DNA of 64,000 nucleotides from Hermatobates lingyangjiaoensis (taxonomy: Eukaryota; Arthropoda; Insecta; Hemiptera; Hermatobatidae), in NCBI GenBank assembly GCA_026182355.1, contig JAPFBL010000225.1, positions 496,001 through 560,000 on the forward strand, written 5' to 3'. Under the pieces are notes generated by a model. The model was not told the origin of the DNA and searched no databases. It was given only the letters and a program-made list of their open reading frames with translations. Below are positions 1 through 12,318 of this stretch, one piece after another. Numbering within the stretch: the first letter of the stretch is position 1; each line of letters opens with the position of its first letter. The position numbers and the translations under genes are program-made.

Positions 1-120
1 GTCAGAGTCAAAAACCCAACTGACTCTGACGTCAGTTGGGTTTTTGACTCTGACGAAGACCGCTTGTTACGGTTGAAAGATCTTAGTCTTGCTTTCCCAT
101 TTTCTTATTGTGGTTTGATC

Positions 121-160
<40 letters not shown>

Positions 161-190
161 CATATACACTTTTTCAATGAAAATACGATC
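1..190 (+). mobile_element. Foldback element, hammerhead family A (cut by window edge)
   Basis: Positions 1-24 and 31-54 are perfect inverted repeats of 24 bp. The right arm continues into a hammerhead-like core (46-88) and a tail that ends in an (AT)n tract at about 125-153. A fuller copy of the same element lies at 20121-20312, and a tail remnant at about 36301-36370. There is no coding potential. By analogy with the 12.1-13.0 kb element I place it with Penelope-like elements; that link is inferred. Confidence 0.7.
46..88 (+). ncRNA. Hammerhead ribozyme core, family A
   Basis: Stem I GACU (46-49) pairs with AGUC (85-88). The core CUGACGA is at 50-56, followed by one extra A (57). Stem II is GACCG/CGGUU (58-62, 70-74) with a 7-nt loop. 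GAA (75-77) is followed by the palindrome AGAUCU (78-83) as stem III, and the predicted cleavage nucleotide is U84. All invariant core bases are present. Stem III has no loop, so folding as a dimer is more likely than as a monomer. Confidence 0.7.
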
Positions 191-567
191 CGAAATGGAC
201 AAATACAGTTCAATGTACATAAAGAAACATAGAGAAATTAAAAACACACATTTACAGTCTTTAATTTTTTGTTGAACCGTCTTCAGGAAAGATAAGAGAG
301 GGGAACCAAGCGCACTGGTACGGAGACGGTTGGTCTCCAACTAGTAACTAGTTACTAGTTAGTAACTAGCCGTTACTAGCTAGGGTTACTACCTACTAGC
401 CGTTGCGCCTACAAAGTGCTTCGTCTCCCTTTCTCTTTTCTCCTGAAGACGAATAGCCCGAAAATTTGAGTTTGTAAGTGTGTTTCTTTACTTTCTGTGC
501 TACTTATCTTCAATTTTGAACTGTTATGTGTCGAGTTTTGATCGTCTTTCCGTTTATTAATATATTA

Positions 568-603
<36 letters not shown>

Positions 604-1740
604 CATATAAGTAACTTTTTTTTGAGGGTTGAGGTCCAATGATTTTAAACTAGTCATTACATCATACAAATATTGGGTCAAGAAAACAAATCACGATGTT
701 ACATATATATATATAATTTTAAAAACGAAGGATAGTTATACACAGACAATGAGCCTCACTTACTAACTCAAATTTGGATCAACATACAGTTGACGGTGGC
801 TAAACACTGGCTGGGGTAACAACTATCTGACCTTCTCAAATGTCTGTCGCTATGTCTTATTTATAATATAAGAAACACCATGCTCCCTAAGTTGAAAGGC
901 AAGTTTGGTTGGTTGGAGCCAGCTTTCAATCGGAATTAGGACACTTTTCCCAATTAGCCACACTAGAAATTAAACCAGGTTGGTTGAAAACTAAATTTTT
1001 GTGGAGACACTGCTCACGGTGTCAAAGAGTGCAAACATTTAGGTTGATAGCGCTGAGTCTGGGTAGGATCACCTGTCAAAACTTTGTGTGTGCTTTAAAA
1101 GATGCCAGTCATTAGAAAATTTAATTGAAACATCTTCACTGATTAGGCAGTAGTCGTAGTTCTGCAGAAAAAGTCTAACTCCTTACTGCAATCTCTCTGA
1201 CTCAGAGGTGTTACTGAATGTAACCTCCACCAAACAGCTGACGACATTTGAAATTTTTGAAATTTCAGGGTCATAGAACGTCAGATCATCCCAGATTATA
1301 ATGTTCTGTTGTGAAGATTCAAGAGCTATGCTGTAAATTCTTTTTCAGGTTCTGTTGACCTGATCTTTTGGCATACTCTGTATGAGATGAAATTGTATAA
1401 TGAAGGAAATTTTTGACACAAATTTCAATTTTGCCGACGTGTTGCTGTTGGCAATATGAATAGGACTTGTCTAACGTCTCCTCCAGGTGCGTTATACCAT
1501 AAACTATATATCCAAAAACAACACCTCACAAGACTTTAGACAATAGACAAGAGAGAACATCGACACAGTACCATTAGCAACAAAGAAACTTGTTTCAATA
1601 AAATTACAAAACATCAACTAAGAATAGAATAATTTAAGAAAAAACAGTGAGGCATTATAAAAGAAAAATAAGAAATATTAATCTATGCAATTAACAATGT
1701 ATGAACGAATGAGAATATTTTAGGTAGGTCAAATTAACAA
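190..1740. other. No gene seen
   Basis: AT-rich DNA. It contains a short array of TAGTTAC-like palindromic repeats at about 337-408 and an (AT)n tract at 572-601. ORFs here are short and match no family I recognise. Confidence 0.5.
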
Positions 1741-1743
1741 ATT

Positions 1744-3640
1744 AGATCTGGAGATTTTGAAGGAATTATATGTTTCGAGGTGCCAGAAGTCGTTTTATGA
1801 AGTTTTTTCGATGATGTCTGTGTGGGTGTGGGTGGGTGGGTGAGTGTGTATCCAAAGTTTGTGGTGACGCTACGGTCCAGAATCTTTGATAGATCAAATT
1901 TATTTTTACACAAAAATGGGCCTCATAGTGTAGATGTGCCCTATTGTTTGGTAGCAATTATGCATGATGGAAAAGTCATGTTTTGCTAAAACCTGTTTTT
2001 AGACATTTTTTTCCTGAACTACTAATTCGAGGGTCTTGAAATTTTGGGATTACCTTTGAAGCTACAAGAGCAATAAACGAAAAATATCCCCAGATTTCTA
2101 AAACAACAGGAAATATTATTTTTTTTTAAACAAAATGTAAAAATTTTAACTTATAATTCAATTTGAAAGATTGTGAGAGCTATATAAGCCATACCTTCTA
2201 ACGGATCAAAATAAAACCACACTTAAAAATAGAACTTTCTGTGAAGAATGAGTTGAAGTGAGTTTCTTCAAAATAACATTTACCAAAAGGGCATACCTTC
2301 TAACGGATCAAAATAAAACCACACTTAAAAATAGAACTTTCTGTGAAGAATGAGTTGAAGTGAGTTTCTTCAAAATAACATTTACCAAAAGGGCGTTAAG
2401 AGTAGATTTTCTATTTTCAAGAAATGTTTTTTTTTTTGACAATAAACTGCTCATTAAAGAACCATGTAATTTTGCTAAAAAAAAAAATTGAATAGAACAT
2501 TCAAAATTTATAAAAAAAATTAATGTAATTTCAATTAAGATAAAGAATAATAAAGCAATAAAAACTGTTTATTGATCCTGAACCAATGGTTTACTTTCTA
2601 TATTTATCGTATTTATTTACATTGTTTACATTGAATTAGAAATTTTTTGGCTGAATTCTCTGAAATAAAGTTGATGTTTAGAGGTAATATGTATATTTTT
2701 TAAATAATTTAATAACTTACTATGACATGCAAAAGAATATAATTTTTACATGCAATAATCAATCAAACGTAATTTCTAATACTTTCCATGGTATAATCGA
2801 TTTCTTTCACAAAATGCTGTAATCAATCTATATTTTGCATAATTTAGAAAAAATCAATTTCAGATTTAGATTGTTTTTTAAATTCTGCAATATGATTATA
2901 GTATTATAGAATAAGTTCTGGTGTTCTGTAATGGATAGGAGAAGTGTTTGTTCTCAGAAACGGAGAATTTACTATCCGATAAACGATGCAAGATTTTTGG
3001 TATTATGACTATAAAATCTTATGAAATAATTACATTTATCAGTAAATAAATGACGTTTGTTGTCATATAGATGCCTGCTATTGATTTTGAATAAGAACGT
3101 TAATTTTAAAGTTTATAAAATTTAAACTTTAATAATAATATCACGTTAGTTTCGCTTCTCTTACCGACTTCGGGAAAGGAGAAATAGAAAAGATAGAAGA
3201 AACACAGCAGTGGAGACGTGAAAGCGTCCACCGATCGATCGAAGTTTTAAATATATTGATTACATCAAAAGTGTTGAAAGTTTAATGTTCAATACTATTT
3301 ATGAATGAATGATTTGAATGACAAGAAATTTAACAATATAATTTAATAATAGTTTGGTAACACAGACTAGTAGTTGTTGTAGTGGCTTTCCTATTACTGC
3401 TGTAGTTATACTAATAATATTATATGTATCAGTGGTGTGATATAGAAAAATATGCATATACATTGACAAGTGGATCAATCACTATCTGTACTACATCCAG
3501 GAATGAAAGTCTAATAAATCTCTCCAATGTAGATTCATACTATGCCTATGAGGGGAATTATATATTTTATACCCAAGAAGTTTGATGTTATGTTTACTTA
3601 TGGTAAAGTTGAGCTAGACCACTCCAGATTTTTTTTTTGT
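1744..3640 (+). repeat. Long dispersed repeat LR1, copy 1
   Basis: The ends and several interior blocks match 47285-49052: the GATCT-GAGATTTTG start, the GT-rich GGGTGGGTGGGTGAGTG tract, the TTTAGAGGTA block near 2670, and the end with TCAATCACTATCTGTACTAC and CACTCCAGATT. Other partial copies lie at 39412-39780 (inverted) and 41190-41930. No ORF of note is present, so it looks like a non-autonomous or decayed element. Short TTTACTATAAG-like inverted ends are possible. Confidence 0.65.
2190..2393. repeat. 102-bp tandem duplication
   Basis: Two copies, 2190-2291 and 2292-2393, appear identical by eye. They lie inside LR1 copy 1 and are absent from the 47 kb copy, so the duplication is recent and local. 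Confidence 0.85.
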
Positions 3641-4011
3641 CTTACTTAATATTTTTATAGCATCAGTCTCACTGAACTGGATTTCTATGGAAGCAACTAT
3701 GTTTTATGCGCTACTTTCTGTAATAGGCAAAATTGATATTTTACCTTTAATGCCTGAAGAAAACGAATGCGATGTGTTTGTTTTGAATGTGGTCGTTGAA
3801 GAAGAGTTCTCTACCATTTGGAATGTGTCTTTATAATTTTGATTATAATAAATTAAAGGAATTAGTTTTGACAGCGTTTCATAGCTATATGAAGACCAAG
3901 GACTTTAATACCAAGTCACAAATGAAGTCTACAACATTAGTAACTTATAGAGTTAAGTATCGCTTGTTGTACTTAGTTAACCCCATGAAGTGCCACTGTA
4001 AGTGTCTAAAC

Positions 4012-4596
4012 CAGTGCTTCTCAAACGGTGCGCCCTGGAAGGTAGCCAGGTGCGCCCCAAGATAATGGAAGATTAAGTTTATATAACAGATTTATATTTT
4101 AGTGTTTTGCACATTTTAATTTATTTGAGAAGACACTCAAGTATGGGGTTTTTCAAGTCTGAGTCAAGTCTCGGCTACTTCATATTTTGAACTGGAAGGT
4201 AATTTCTTTATCTTTAAGCATGAATGGATAATACTTCATCTGTGCCTTACTCGGGGATTTAAATCATTTTTACTAGCCTCCCTCTCTTCACTGCTCTCTG
4301 TCTCTCTCTCTCTCTTTCTTTTTCTTAAAAAAACTATACATTTTAATTTCCAATCTTTTCTGTTATAAATCACAGGACTAAATTTTTTATATTAAAATCA
4401 GTGATGCGCCAACGTTTTGGTTTGGTTTCATAGGTGCGCTCCAAAGTTTTGGTTTGGTTTCATAGGTGCGCCCCAAAGTTTTGGTTTGGTTTCATGGGTG
4501 CGCCCCAAAGTTTTGGTTTGGTTTCATAGGTGCGCCCTAAAGTTTTGGTTTGGTTTCATAGGTGCGCCCTGAAGTAAAAAAGTTTAAGAAGCGCTG
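4012..4596. mobile_element. Non-autonomous hAT element
   Basis: The left end CAGTGCTTCTCAAAC and right end GTTTAAGAAGCGCTG form imperfect terminal inverted repeats. An exact 8-bp target duplication GTCTAAAC flanks them (4004-4011, 4597-4604), the length typical of hAT transposons. Inside are about five tandem 32-bp units (roughly 4411-4570) rich in TTTTGGTTTGG and GGTGCGCC. There is no transposase. Confidence 0.85.
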
Positions 4597-4604
4597 GTCT
4601 AAAC

Positions 4605-5305
4605 AAATAGCGTGATTTGAAACAAATTGTACCATAAGTCAAGTTGTTACAACACCCAGCGATAAGTAAATGGACGTATCATTTAATATAAATCAAATTA
4701 GCTGAAAGCAAGTTTGTTAGATTATTTCCCCTACTCGTGAAAGAAAACTAAACTTGATGGGGCTCCAATGGTTTGCACAACAGTAGCTGAATCGCATAAC
4801 AACAGTATGTGTGAAAGGCTATCGTCTGAAGAAGATATTGGCAGGAATAACTGACCAACTTGTAAAAGATGGAGGAATAGACTGTATGGAACATTTAAAA
4901 TACCCCAAGATAGGTATTGTGGAATAAATTTGCAAACATGGGTATGGCATGAAGAGATCGAGGAATATAATAATTTTAATGTCATAGCTGCTCTGATTTC
5001 AAATGAAAGAGTACAACAGCACGAGCAACATTGTGGTAAAGCCATCAGAGTAATAGGTGAGCTTGCACAAAAAAATGTGGTAATTTTGCAAGAATACCTA
5101 CTAGGCTTGTTACGATATTTGTTATTTTTTTATATTTTGTTTTAATTTTTATGAATCTTTTGATGGTGTAAATAAAACACTAGTTCGGTGCTTTTCGAAA
5201 CATGTACATAGAAAATGTGTCATGTTTGGTTTAATTGCAAACTGGGTGGGTGTAAGTAGTGAGTTAGCGTGGGTTGGATATGTTGCTAACGAGGATGCGT
5301 TTCAG
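4605..5305. other. Gap upstream of the first lola exon
   Basis: Overlapping ORFs of 71-104 codons exist on both strands at 4731-5145. I see no conserved domain, splice structure or repeat in them. Confidence 0.45.
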
Positions 5306-5493
5306 GAAGGCGAGACTACCCGTGTGCTGAGTGCGGCAGGAGTTACCGTCATTACAACAGCAGACGCAACCACGTCCTCTACGAATGCAACAAGGAGCCG
5401 CAGTTTTTCTGTCCCCACTGTCCCTATCGTGCCAAGAGGAAGTCTAACTACCAGCGGCACATCTTCACTAAGCATTTCAATAATCTATTATGA
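5306..5493 (+). CDS. lola: lola alternative terminal exon 1 (zinc-finger pair)
   Basis: Terminal exon that supplies the DNA-binding end of one Lola isoform; Lola is a nuclear BTB zinc-finger regulator with roles such as axon guidance. After the acceptor AG at 5304-5305 two bases complete a split codon, then 61 residues follow to TGA. Finger 1 is C2HC (CAEC, 12 residues, H, 4 residues, C of YEC). The linker NKEPQF leads to a C2H2 finger (CPHC, 12 residues, H-X4-H). AATAAA overlaps 5520-5525. The tract before the acceptor is not strongly pyrimidine-rich, so this acceptor looks weak. The protein is unusually Arg-rich around finger 1. Family identity rests on the linker and paired-finger layout shared with all its neighbours. 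Confidence 0.85.
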
Positions 5494-6023
5494 CTTCGCT
5501 TCAATGACTCGTACTTTTAAATAAATCTCTAAAACTAATTCTCATTTATTTATTGTTAATATTAATTTAACCTTTATTACTAATCCCACTGAATGGTCTA
5601 AACATGTGAAGAATACTCTGTAATTCATTTTTTTCTTTTTCAGCTCCTCGAACAATAGTTTTCAATCCTGTTTGTCACAAGCGAAGGAAATTTTCTGTTC
5701 AAATTTTTTTTTTTTAGTTTGAAATTAGTTTTTAAAAGCCTAACATTGATTAAATAATAGCAAATCTGATGGACTGTCACAGTTCGCTACTACTGATGTG
5801 AACAAAAGTGTTATGAAACTATCCTTGACTTTAACTGTGTAAATCCTTCAGAAATCTATAGGAAGAAAGGAAAGGAACATTTCACGTTCAACCTGTTCAG
5901 GTCGAAACCACAGTACAAAGCAAGAGCACTGTGTTAGCGGCACTAAATTAAAAGGACTGCTATGTCATCATTAATAGGACCCCGGTCGTCAGATGTAACA
6001 GTCCGTAATTAATAATCCTCCTG

Positions 6024-6407
6024 TAGGTTAGGTTGCAGTCAGCGATATGGCTGAATAAGCTGGGAGCGCTAAATAATACCAAAACAGGTTAGATTGCAGT
6101 GGCAGTCCCACAAGGGAACAGACACTTAGGCCGAGCATTGGCCCTTTGTGATACCACACAATGAAGATTGATTCTACAGTGGGAGTCCTAAAGTTTACCT
6201 AAATCAAGTGTATTTAGAGTAGGGATATTTAAGGAGTATCTGACATCGTACAGGCTCGGGACCGACAATTTAACGTCCTTCTCTAAGGGACGACGTACTC
6301 AGATTTATTCACCTCCCACGTGAATAAATCGAGGGCCAGGTGAGGATCGAACCCCGGTCCTATCAGTTCAGAGGCGAGCACGTAACCACTGAGCTAGCCT
6401 CACCCCC
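6024..6407 (-). mobile_element. tRNA-derived SINE-1, interrupted copy
   Basis: Read on the minus strand, the right end starts with a tRNA-like head holding an A box (TAGCTCAGTGG) and a B box (GGTTCGATCC). The target duplication is ATAATCCTCCTG / ATAATGCTCCTG (6012-6023, 6408-6419). Near its TTAGGTTAGGTT end a block of about 48 bp is inserted, flanked by a 13-bp duplication (GGTTAGGTTGCAG / GGTTAGATTGCAG). That block matches the 3' end of SINE-2 at 42240-42286. Confidence 0.85.
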
Positions 6408-6419
6408 ATAATGCTCCTG

Positions 6420-7534
6420 CAATATTTATTGCGAAAAAAACTTTTAAGTCTCGCTTATTTTATGGATCTAATATCTTTTCAACTATCTTATTACGTGAAG
6501 AGGTGACTAATAAATTGGACAGGTTTTCTTTGTGCATGCATTATGCTGAAAATCGTTCACTTCTCAACCTTTCAATACAGAAAGGTACGTTTTTAAAGTG
6601 TTGGAGTAAAATTTTTCTTATCTATATAAATGATTTGGAAAACCATCATAGCGTTTTACAGTTCAAAATATTTATCATGATAATTAATACTTCGTAATAA
6701 TAATACACTTTGTTAAGAAAAAAAGTTATATTATTTTTTTTAGTGTTATCCTGTCTGAACTGTGGAGGACTTACATAATATCTCCTTGTTTGCAGGTGAT
6801 GGAATGTTCTCCTTCAACGAGTCAGGTTCTTGCAAGATATCCACCACTGGAGGTATTTATATTTAGTCAGATAAAACTTTTAGTGTCTCTATAGATTATT
6901 TCACGGTCTACAATCAAATTAATGTCAATGTAAACTGTTTAAAAGAATGGTTTCTCAAATCTATAAATTGGTAGCGATTTTTTTTAATCTGTCTATGGTG
7001 ATGGTGATATTCAATAACAACACATTGTCGAAATACGTAATATCTTTTAAAAATTGAAGGAAATGTTGTATACGACTAATACAAGAATTATTTTGTTGAA
7101 TAGAAATATTCAAGATTAATTCTGAAGGTATTTGAGTTTAAACCTCATTTGATTCTCCGCGTGATTTTGACCTTGGTTAGGGTGAATTATACAATAGTAT
7201 CAACCTTGGAAATCTGTTTAAAGTGTTGATGACTCATGCTCATATGGTTGATCAGTGTGAGTTGAAAACTACAATATGCATGCCCTTTCAATAAATTATA
7301 ATCGCAGATTAGAGTCAGCCTAAATCTCTAACAATGTGTATGTTCTTATAATATCAGTTCTTATAGAAACTGCGTAAAAGTGTTATCATTTACGATATAA
7401 GGCATATTGAATTGCTTTATTGCCTTCGTGTTATTCGATTCGGCCACAATGAGTACAATGATGTGAGTTTGTAAGTTGAGGCAAGCACTAGCTAAAGGTG
7501 GAGAATGGGCGACTGAGGAAGGCGTGTGTTTCAG
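6420..7534. other. Spacer before lola exon 2
   Basis: AT-rich, with no gene or repeat recognised. It would be intron for every isoform that uses a downstream exon. Confidence 0.45.
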
Positions 7535-7728
7535 GCGCTGAGAAGCGATGGCGGTGCCCCACCTGCGGGAGGACCTACAAGCACCAGACCCACCTTTCAC
7601 GCCACGTCAAGTGGGAGTGCAACAAGGAGCCGCAGTTCCGCTGCCCCATGTGTCCCTACAGAGCCAAGCAAAAGTTCACCCTCAGAACTCACCTTGTCAA
7701 CCGACACCAGATCTTCGGCTTCATCTAA
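7535..7728 (+). CDS. lola: lola alternative terminal exon 2 (zinc-finger pair)
   Basis: The acceptor TTTCAG ends at 7534. The exon encodes 63 residues after the split codon. Finger 1 begins CPTC and runs GRTYKHQTHLSRH to WEC, with W replacing the usual Y before EC. Finger 2 is CPMC-X12-H-X4-H followed by a short hydrophobic tail (QIFGFI). TAA is at 7726-7728 and AATAAA at 7873-7878. Two overlapping ORFs in other frames are shadows. Together with the constant BTB exons it should give one nuclear isoform with its own DNA specificity. Confidence 0.92.
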
Positions 7729-7879
7729 CTTAAACTTTATACCAAATCAACTTTGTACCTGTCTTTTTAGCTATATATTTTAATTATATATTATTATATT
7801 TAAAAGAAATAGATATTGTTTTATTGAGTTGGTGTACTTGTTTATTCTTATTGTGCACTTCTTCAAGATATGAATAAAA

Positions 7880-8266
7880 TTGAGGGGTGTCCAGCCCAAT
7901 CCACAGCCAAAATTCTCTCAAGCCACCACAGTCAGCGCGAATTCTTAATTACAACAATCAGAGAGTTGCATAACCTTCAACTAGTAAAAATAATTTAATC
8001 ATTATATAATAAATAATATACAAGCTTTCACTATTACCGCTAAATAATCATTTTTCAATTTAAACCCTGTATTTTGAACAAATGTGTATATATGAAAAAT
8101 TATTTAAAATATTGTGCTTATTGATTTGCTAAAACTGACCTCGAAATCTCATAAACAGTCCTAAAACATTGGCCAATTTCAGCTTGTTCAATTTCATTTC
8201 ATTTTTTATTTTTTTTTTTTGCAATTATAAGATTATAAGTCTGAAGTGAAATTTGTTCAAAATCGA

Positions 8267-8316
<50 letters not shown>

Positions 8317-9835
8317 ACACAGAGACACACAAAAATAAGTAAGTTGTTGTTTCCAATTTATATCATGATTCTGATTATTATTCATATGTAAAACATAAGG
8401 TGCTATTATGTTCGTATTTTATCACTGAATATCGATGATGTTTGTCGTACAAAATGCTGTAAACAAAGAAACATATCTAGCATGTTTCCTAGGGGCCTAC
8501 CGGTGTGAGGTTGAGGATTACACACCTTAGTAATAGCCCGTCCGATCTATTACACTAGGTTACTCCTCTGTATTACAGAAGTGTCATTTCGATGGCGTTT
8601 CCAATGCACGAGGTTCTATGTTTTCAACTTCTCTGACGTTTCTTTAAATCTAGTTTGTTCTCTTCATTGGTTGTGCTTATGTTGATGTATTTATTTTGCT
8701 TTTTCCCGCTTGTTTTTTTTATATTGTTTATGAACGTATCTTTGTACAGTATAGAATATTTACTGCTGAGTTAGAATTAGATCATCGTTAATGTTAGCGT
8801 GCCACTTATCATCTTGATTTTTAGTAACCGAAGAATCATATAGAAACTGTGTTGACAAGTTGACTATATCGATATTCCAGTTCTTCATTTAGTGAACTCC
8901 ACTTATGCAATTTATAAATATTATAATAATATTAACATTGATAGCTGATTTCTATTTTAATCGTAGTACTCTTTTCTATTACCATTTGTGTGAAAGACAT
9001 TGCAGTTTGTTCCTTTCGTGAGGAAAAAATAACATTCAAGTTCTCTGTTCTTAACATTGTAATGAAATTCTCAATGGAGAGACTCAGTCCAGATCTTGGT
9101 TAGATCATCCAGTAGGTCTTTGCAGGTATTCCGATTCGTTTACCACTCTTCGCTCTGCGAGCTAAGTTCTGTGATTTGGAGAAAGCAATTAGGTTAAGTA
9201 AGAAATGGGTGAAAGTTTTCAAATTCAACTAATTTACCTGTTGTAATAACTTATTTTTCAAACTAATTTATACATCAGAGGAGTAGTTGTTCGGAATACT
9301 AAAAAAGATTTTCCTTTGTAAATTTTTCTTTAAAAGATTTAATTTTTTTAATTATTCAATGTGTTTCAAGCCGTTACCTCAAAACAAATAAATCTCTGAT
9401 ATCTATTAGTGGGGCTTTTTTCTTTTTTCTTTTTTTTTTAATGACCGTAATAGTTTTATCTGGGTAACATATTGACATAATAACCTTGAAGATAAACTCT
9501 TTTGATTTACGTCTCTAAAATGTTTGTGAATATGGGATCAATCCGATATTGTAAGGGTCTGTTGTAATAAAAGAATATTCTAACTAGAATCAATTACCGT
9601 GATGTCTCAATAAACACATGATATTTTAAATAAAAATTATTTGAATCTCATCTTAGTAAGAAGGATACATAGACGAAAAAGCTAATATTCTATAAAAAGT
9701 AAGTGATACCTTCTTTTAAAAAGTCGTTCTTCATAAAAATGATTTGAATTGTGAGGTTTTAATTAGTTATTTCTCATGGAATGTGATCGTGAAATAAAAT
9801 GAGTTACAGATTACAGATTAACACTTGTAATAATG
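7880..9835. other. Spacer with a CA microsatellite
   Basis: Contains a (CA)n tract at about 8269-8314. Otherwise it is AT-rich sequence with no recognisable gene. Confidence 0.5.
8269..8314. repeat. (CA)n microsatellite
   Basis: An uninterrupted CA dinucleotide tract of about 46 bp. Confidence 0.95.
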
Positions 9836-10158
9836 TTAGGTTAGGTTGCAGTGGCAGTTCCACAAGGGAACACACGTAGGCCAAGCATTGGCCCTTTGTG
9901 ATACCACACAATGAAGATTGATTCTACAGTGGGAGTCCTAAATTTTGCCTAACTCAAATATATTTAGAGTAGAGATCTTTTAACGATTACCTGACATCGT
10001 ACAGGCTCGGGACCGACGGTTTAACGTCCTTCTCCCGAGGGACGACGTGCTCAGATTTATTCACCTCCCGCGTGAATAAATCGAGGGCCAGGTGAGGATT
10101 GAACCCCGGTCCTATCAGTTCAGAGGTGAGCACGTAACCATTGAGCTAGCCTGGCCCC
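9836..10158 (-). mobile_element. tRNA-derived SINE-1, full copy
   Basis: About 323 bp. The tRNA-like head with A and B boxes lies at the right end (minus strand) and the element ends at TTAGGTTAGG on the left. The target duplication is CTTGTAATAATG / CTTGTAATAGTG (9824-9835, 10159-10170). It inserted about 90 bp upstream of lola exon 3. Confidence 0.9.
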
Positions 10159-10252
10159 CTTGTAATAGTGTTAATTGAACAATTAAACACTCAGTGATTT
10201 CTCCAGAACAATTAATCTTGAAATATTTGACTAATAGTTTGACTTGTTGCAG

Positions 10253-10449
10253 GCATGAAGAAAGAAGTGAAGAAAATAAAGTGCCTTACATGTGACAAGA
10301 CTTACAAGTCGAAGGCGCCCTGGTACAGGCACATGAAGTACGAGTGCAACATGGAGCCTCAGTTCCCCTGTCCTTACTGCCCCTACAGAGCCAAGCAAAA
10401 GTTCTCTCTGAAGACGCACGTCGCCAACAAACACGGCGTCTTCGGATAA
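10253..10449 (+). CDS. lola: lola alternative terminal exon 3 (zinc-finger pair)
   Basis: The acceptor TTGCAG ends at 10252. An ATG follows in frame at 10255, but the codon is split and the exon is read from the splice. The N-terminal stretch is very basic (MKKEVKKIK). Finger 1 is CLTC-X12-H-X4-C, and its linker is NMEPQF rather than NKEPQF. Finger 2 is CPYCPYRAKQK...H-X4-H, ending GVFG. AATAAA is at 10550-10555. A SINE ends only about 85 bp upstream, so the branch-point region is SINE-proximal. Confidence 0.93.
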
Positions 10450-10699
10450 ACATCCTTCGCACTTACCACAACTTAATCAACAGCCAATCGTCAACGTACT
10501 TAATTTACATTGTTTTTGGTAACAGGGTTCTTTTTAGGTGTAAATAGTCAATAAAAGAAATTTATATTTCTTTTATTTAGTTTTCTTCTTTTAATTATTG
10601 TACTCATTTGGATTAACAGATCTTCTTTCATAGAATATATGATACATTGCAGCGCATGTTAGCAGATCAGAAGGATGTCTTTCGACAGCAGATCGAAAA

Positions 10700-10810
10700 C
10701 TCTTTCGCCGCATTTCAGGGACAACAAACTGTAACCAAGGTAATACAAAGCCTCCGAGATACGCTCGAGGTGGACGTGCGGCGAGCTTCCACGACCCTAT
10801 ATCACAAAAA
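10700..10810 (-). mobile_element. SINE-2 fragment
   Basis: In reverse complement it matches the 5' part of the 42082-42286 element, sharing GGGTCGTGGAAGCTC and CGTATCTCGGAGG. It lacks the 3' end. Confidence 0.65.
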
Positions 10811-12065
10811 TAAATAACGTAAAATCAAACATTGTAACTTCTTCCAGATTACAATAAAAAACACAGTAAACACTTAAACATCAAAATTAGAGACAATACA
10901 CTTCCTTCTGAGCGCAAACACTTCTGGGTCAGCCTGTGGTGGCAATCCTGGCACCTTCTTTATTATTCTTATGTCATACATTAATTTCTTGAACTATTGT
11001 TCGAAGAATTATTTCCTGTACCTCATCAGGACGCTACGATAAGTCGATAGGACAAACTCACTTGTTGTCACTTCAAATCTGAATTTGCCTCCGCATATCT
11101 AGGGTATAGCCTCAAGACGTGTGCGACACTTTGATAGGAGCCCCACAGATACAAGATTGGTCATCCCACTTCTTGAACCTGAAAAGGTATACACCGAAGT
11201 TGCCAAGTCTAGTCACGACCTTTGACTACCAGTGGTCAATGTAAATGTCTCTCCCAACCTCAAATTGAGGAAGAAATGGTAGCCCACCCAGCCACGTCTC
11301 CTTCGTCCCACCTTGCGTGCCATAGTCGCATTGTCTACCGCTTTAATAGGTGTTCCTTGTCATCGGCCTTCTCCGTATTGTATACCATTCATCTAGGACG
11401 GTGTCCCCACTTGAAAAGGAACAGATCAACTCTCAGCTTTATCTTAATATCTATCAGCATTTGAATTCTGTTTAATTCTGACTTTTGTTTTTAAATTTTC
11501 GAATTGTCTGTAATCGCTGCAGACCATGAAAGAACAGAAATCGAGTAGTACTGCCAGAACTTCATTACGTCTTTGATTGCTTTGCATTCTAACGGTATTC
11601 TAATGATTTTTATCTATTTGAAAGCTTTCTTGGGATATAAGCTACGGTTTTTTAATATCATAAATGACCAAAATCGTTTTAGAACATAGAAGATTGTTTT
11701 AAAAGTACTCCCACATTTATCTGACCATTCAAATTTAACTTCTTCCCTTAATAATCGGTGAAGAGGTTCTTACTCTGTGACGTTTCCGATAGGATCAGCG
11801 TTTTTTTACTAAAACTTCTCCCCGTTTGAGGTTTATGCATCAGTTTGATAATATATGGAAGTGATCTGGATGCTCAAGAACAGTACGGTAGTTCACGTTC
11901 ATATTTTTCTTCTATACTTCTTCTATATCTTCTATCTATCTATATCTTCTATATCTATTTCTTCTATACTATATTACTTCTTTTTTTAACTTATGAATGG
12001 GTTGTGTAGGTGACTGAGAACTGAAAACTTTTTTCTATAAAATGTTCTTCTAATTCTCGGAGAAG
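10811..12065. other. Spacer, no gene seen
   Basis: An 80-codon ORF at 11222-11464 shows no recognisable domain. A TTCTAT-rich low-complexity patch lies at about 11910-11980. The moderate GC of 11150-11470 may mark an old transposon fragment, but I could not assign it. Confidence 0.4.
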
Positions 12066-12066
12066 C

Positions 12067-12097
<31 letters not shown>

Positions 12098-12173
12098 TAA
12101 AAGAAACGGTCCAGCGGACTTTTTTACAATAAAATAAAAAACGAAGGAAACACACAGAAAGACACAGACATAA

Positions 12174-12215
12174 CTCACATCGATATTTCGACAATCGTCG
12201 TCATCAGGAGGTGCG
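12174..12215 (-). ncRNA. Hammerhead ribozyme core, family B (minus strand)
   Basis: Reverse complement of the core at 12908-12949. CUGAUGA, extra C, stem II GAC/GUC with loop GAUU, GAA, AUAU as stem III and cleavage nucleotide C are all present. Stem I CGCACCUC pairs with GAUGUGAG at six of eight positions. Confidence 0.72.
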
Positions 12216-12318
12216 AAGAGCGAAGAGTCCCGCAGGAAGACAGGGCGGTACTGAACTCGGAAACCGCAGCCAGTACCCCACCACTTACCACCAAGCGGGG
12301 GAAGGGAGGGAAGGAAGG

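Noticed and set aside
4731..5145. Overlapping ORFs on both strands before the first lola exon
   Set aside because: No conserved motif, no repeat identity, and mutually overlapping frames.
6330..6407. tRNA gene on the minus strand
   Set aside because: A and B boxes are present, but the anticodon arm does not pair and the same sequence recurs in four SINEs with target duplications.
7526..7783. Second gene in another frame over lola exon 2
   Set aside because: Ser/Thr/Pro-rich shadow of the zinc-finger frame; similar shadows occur over exons 4, 5, 6, 8, 9 and 10.
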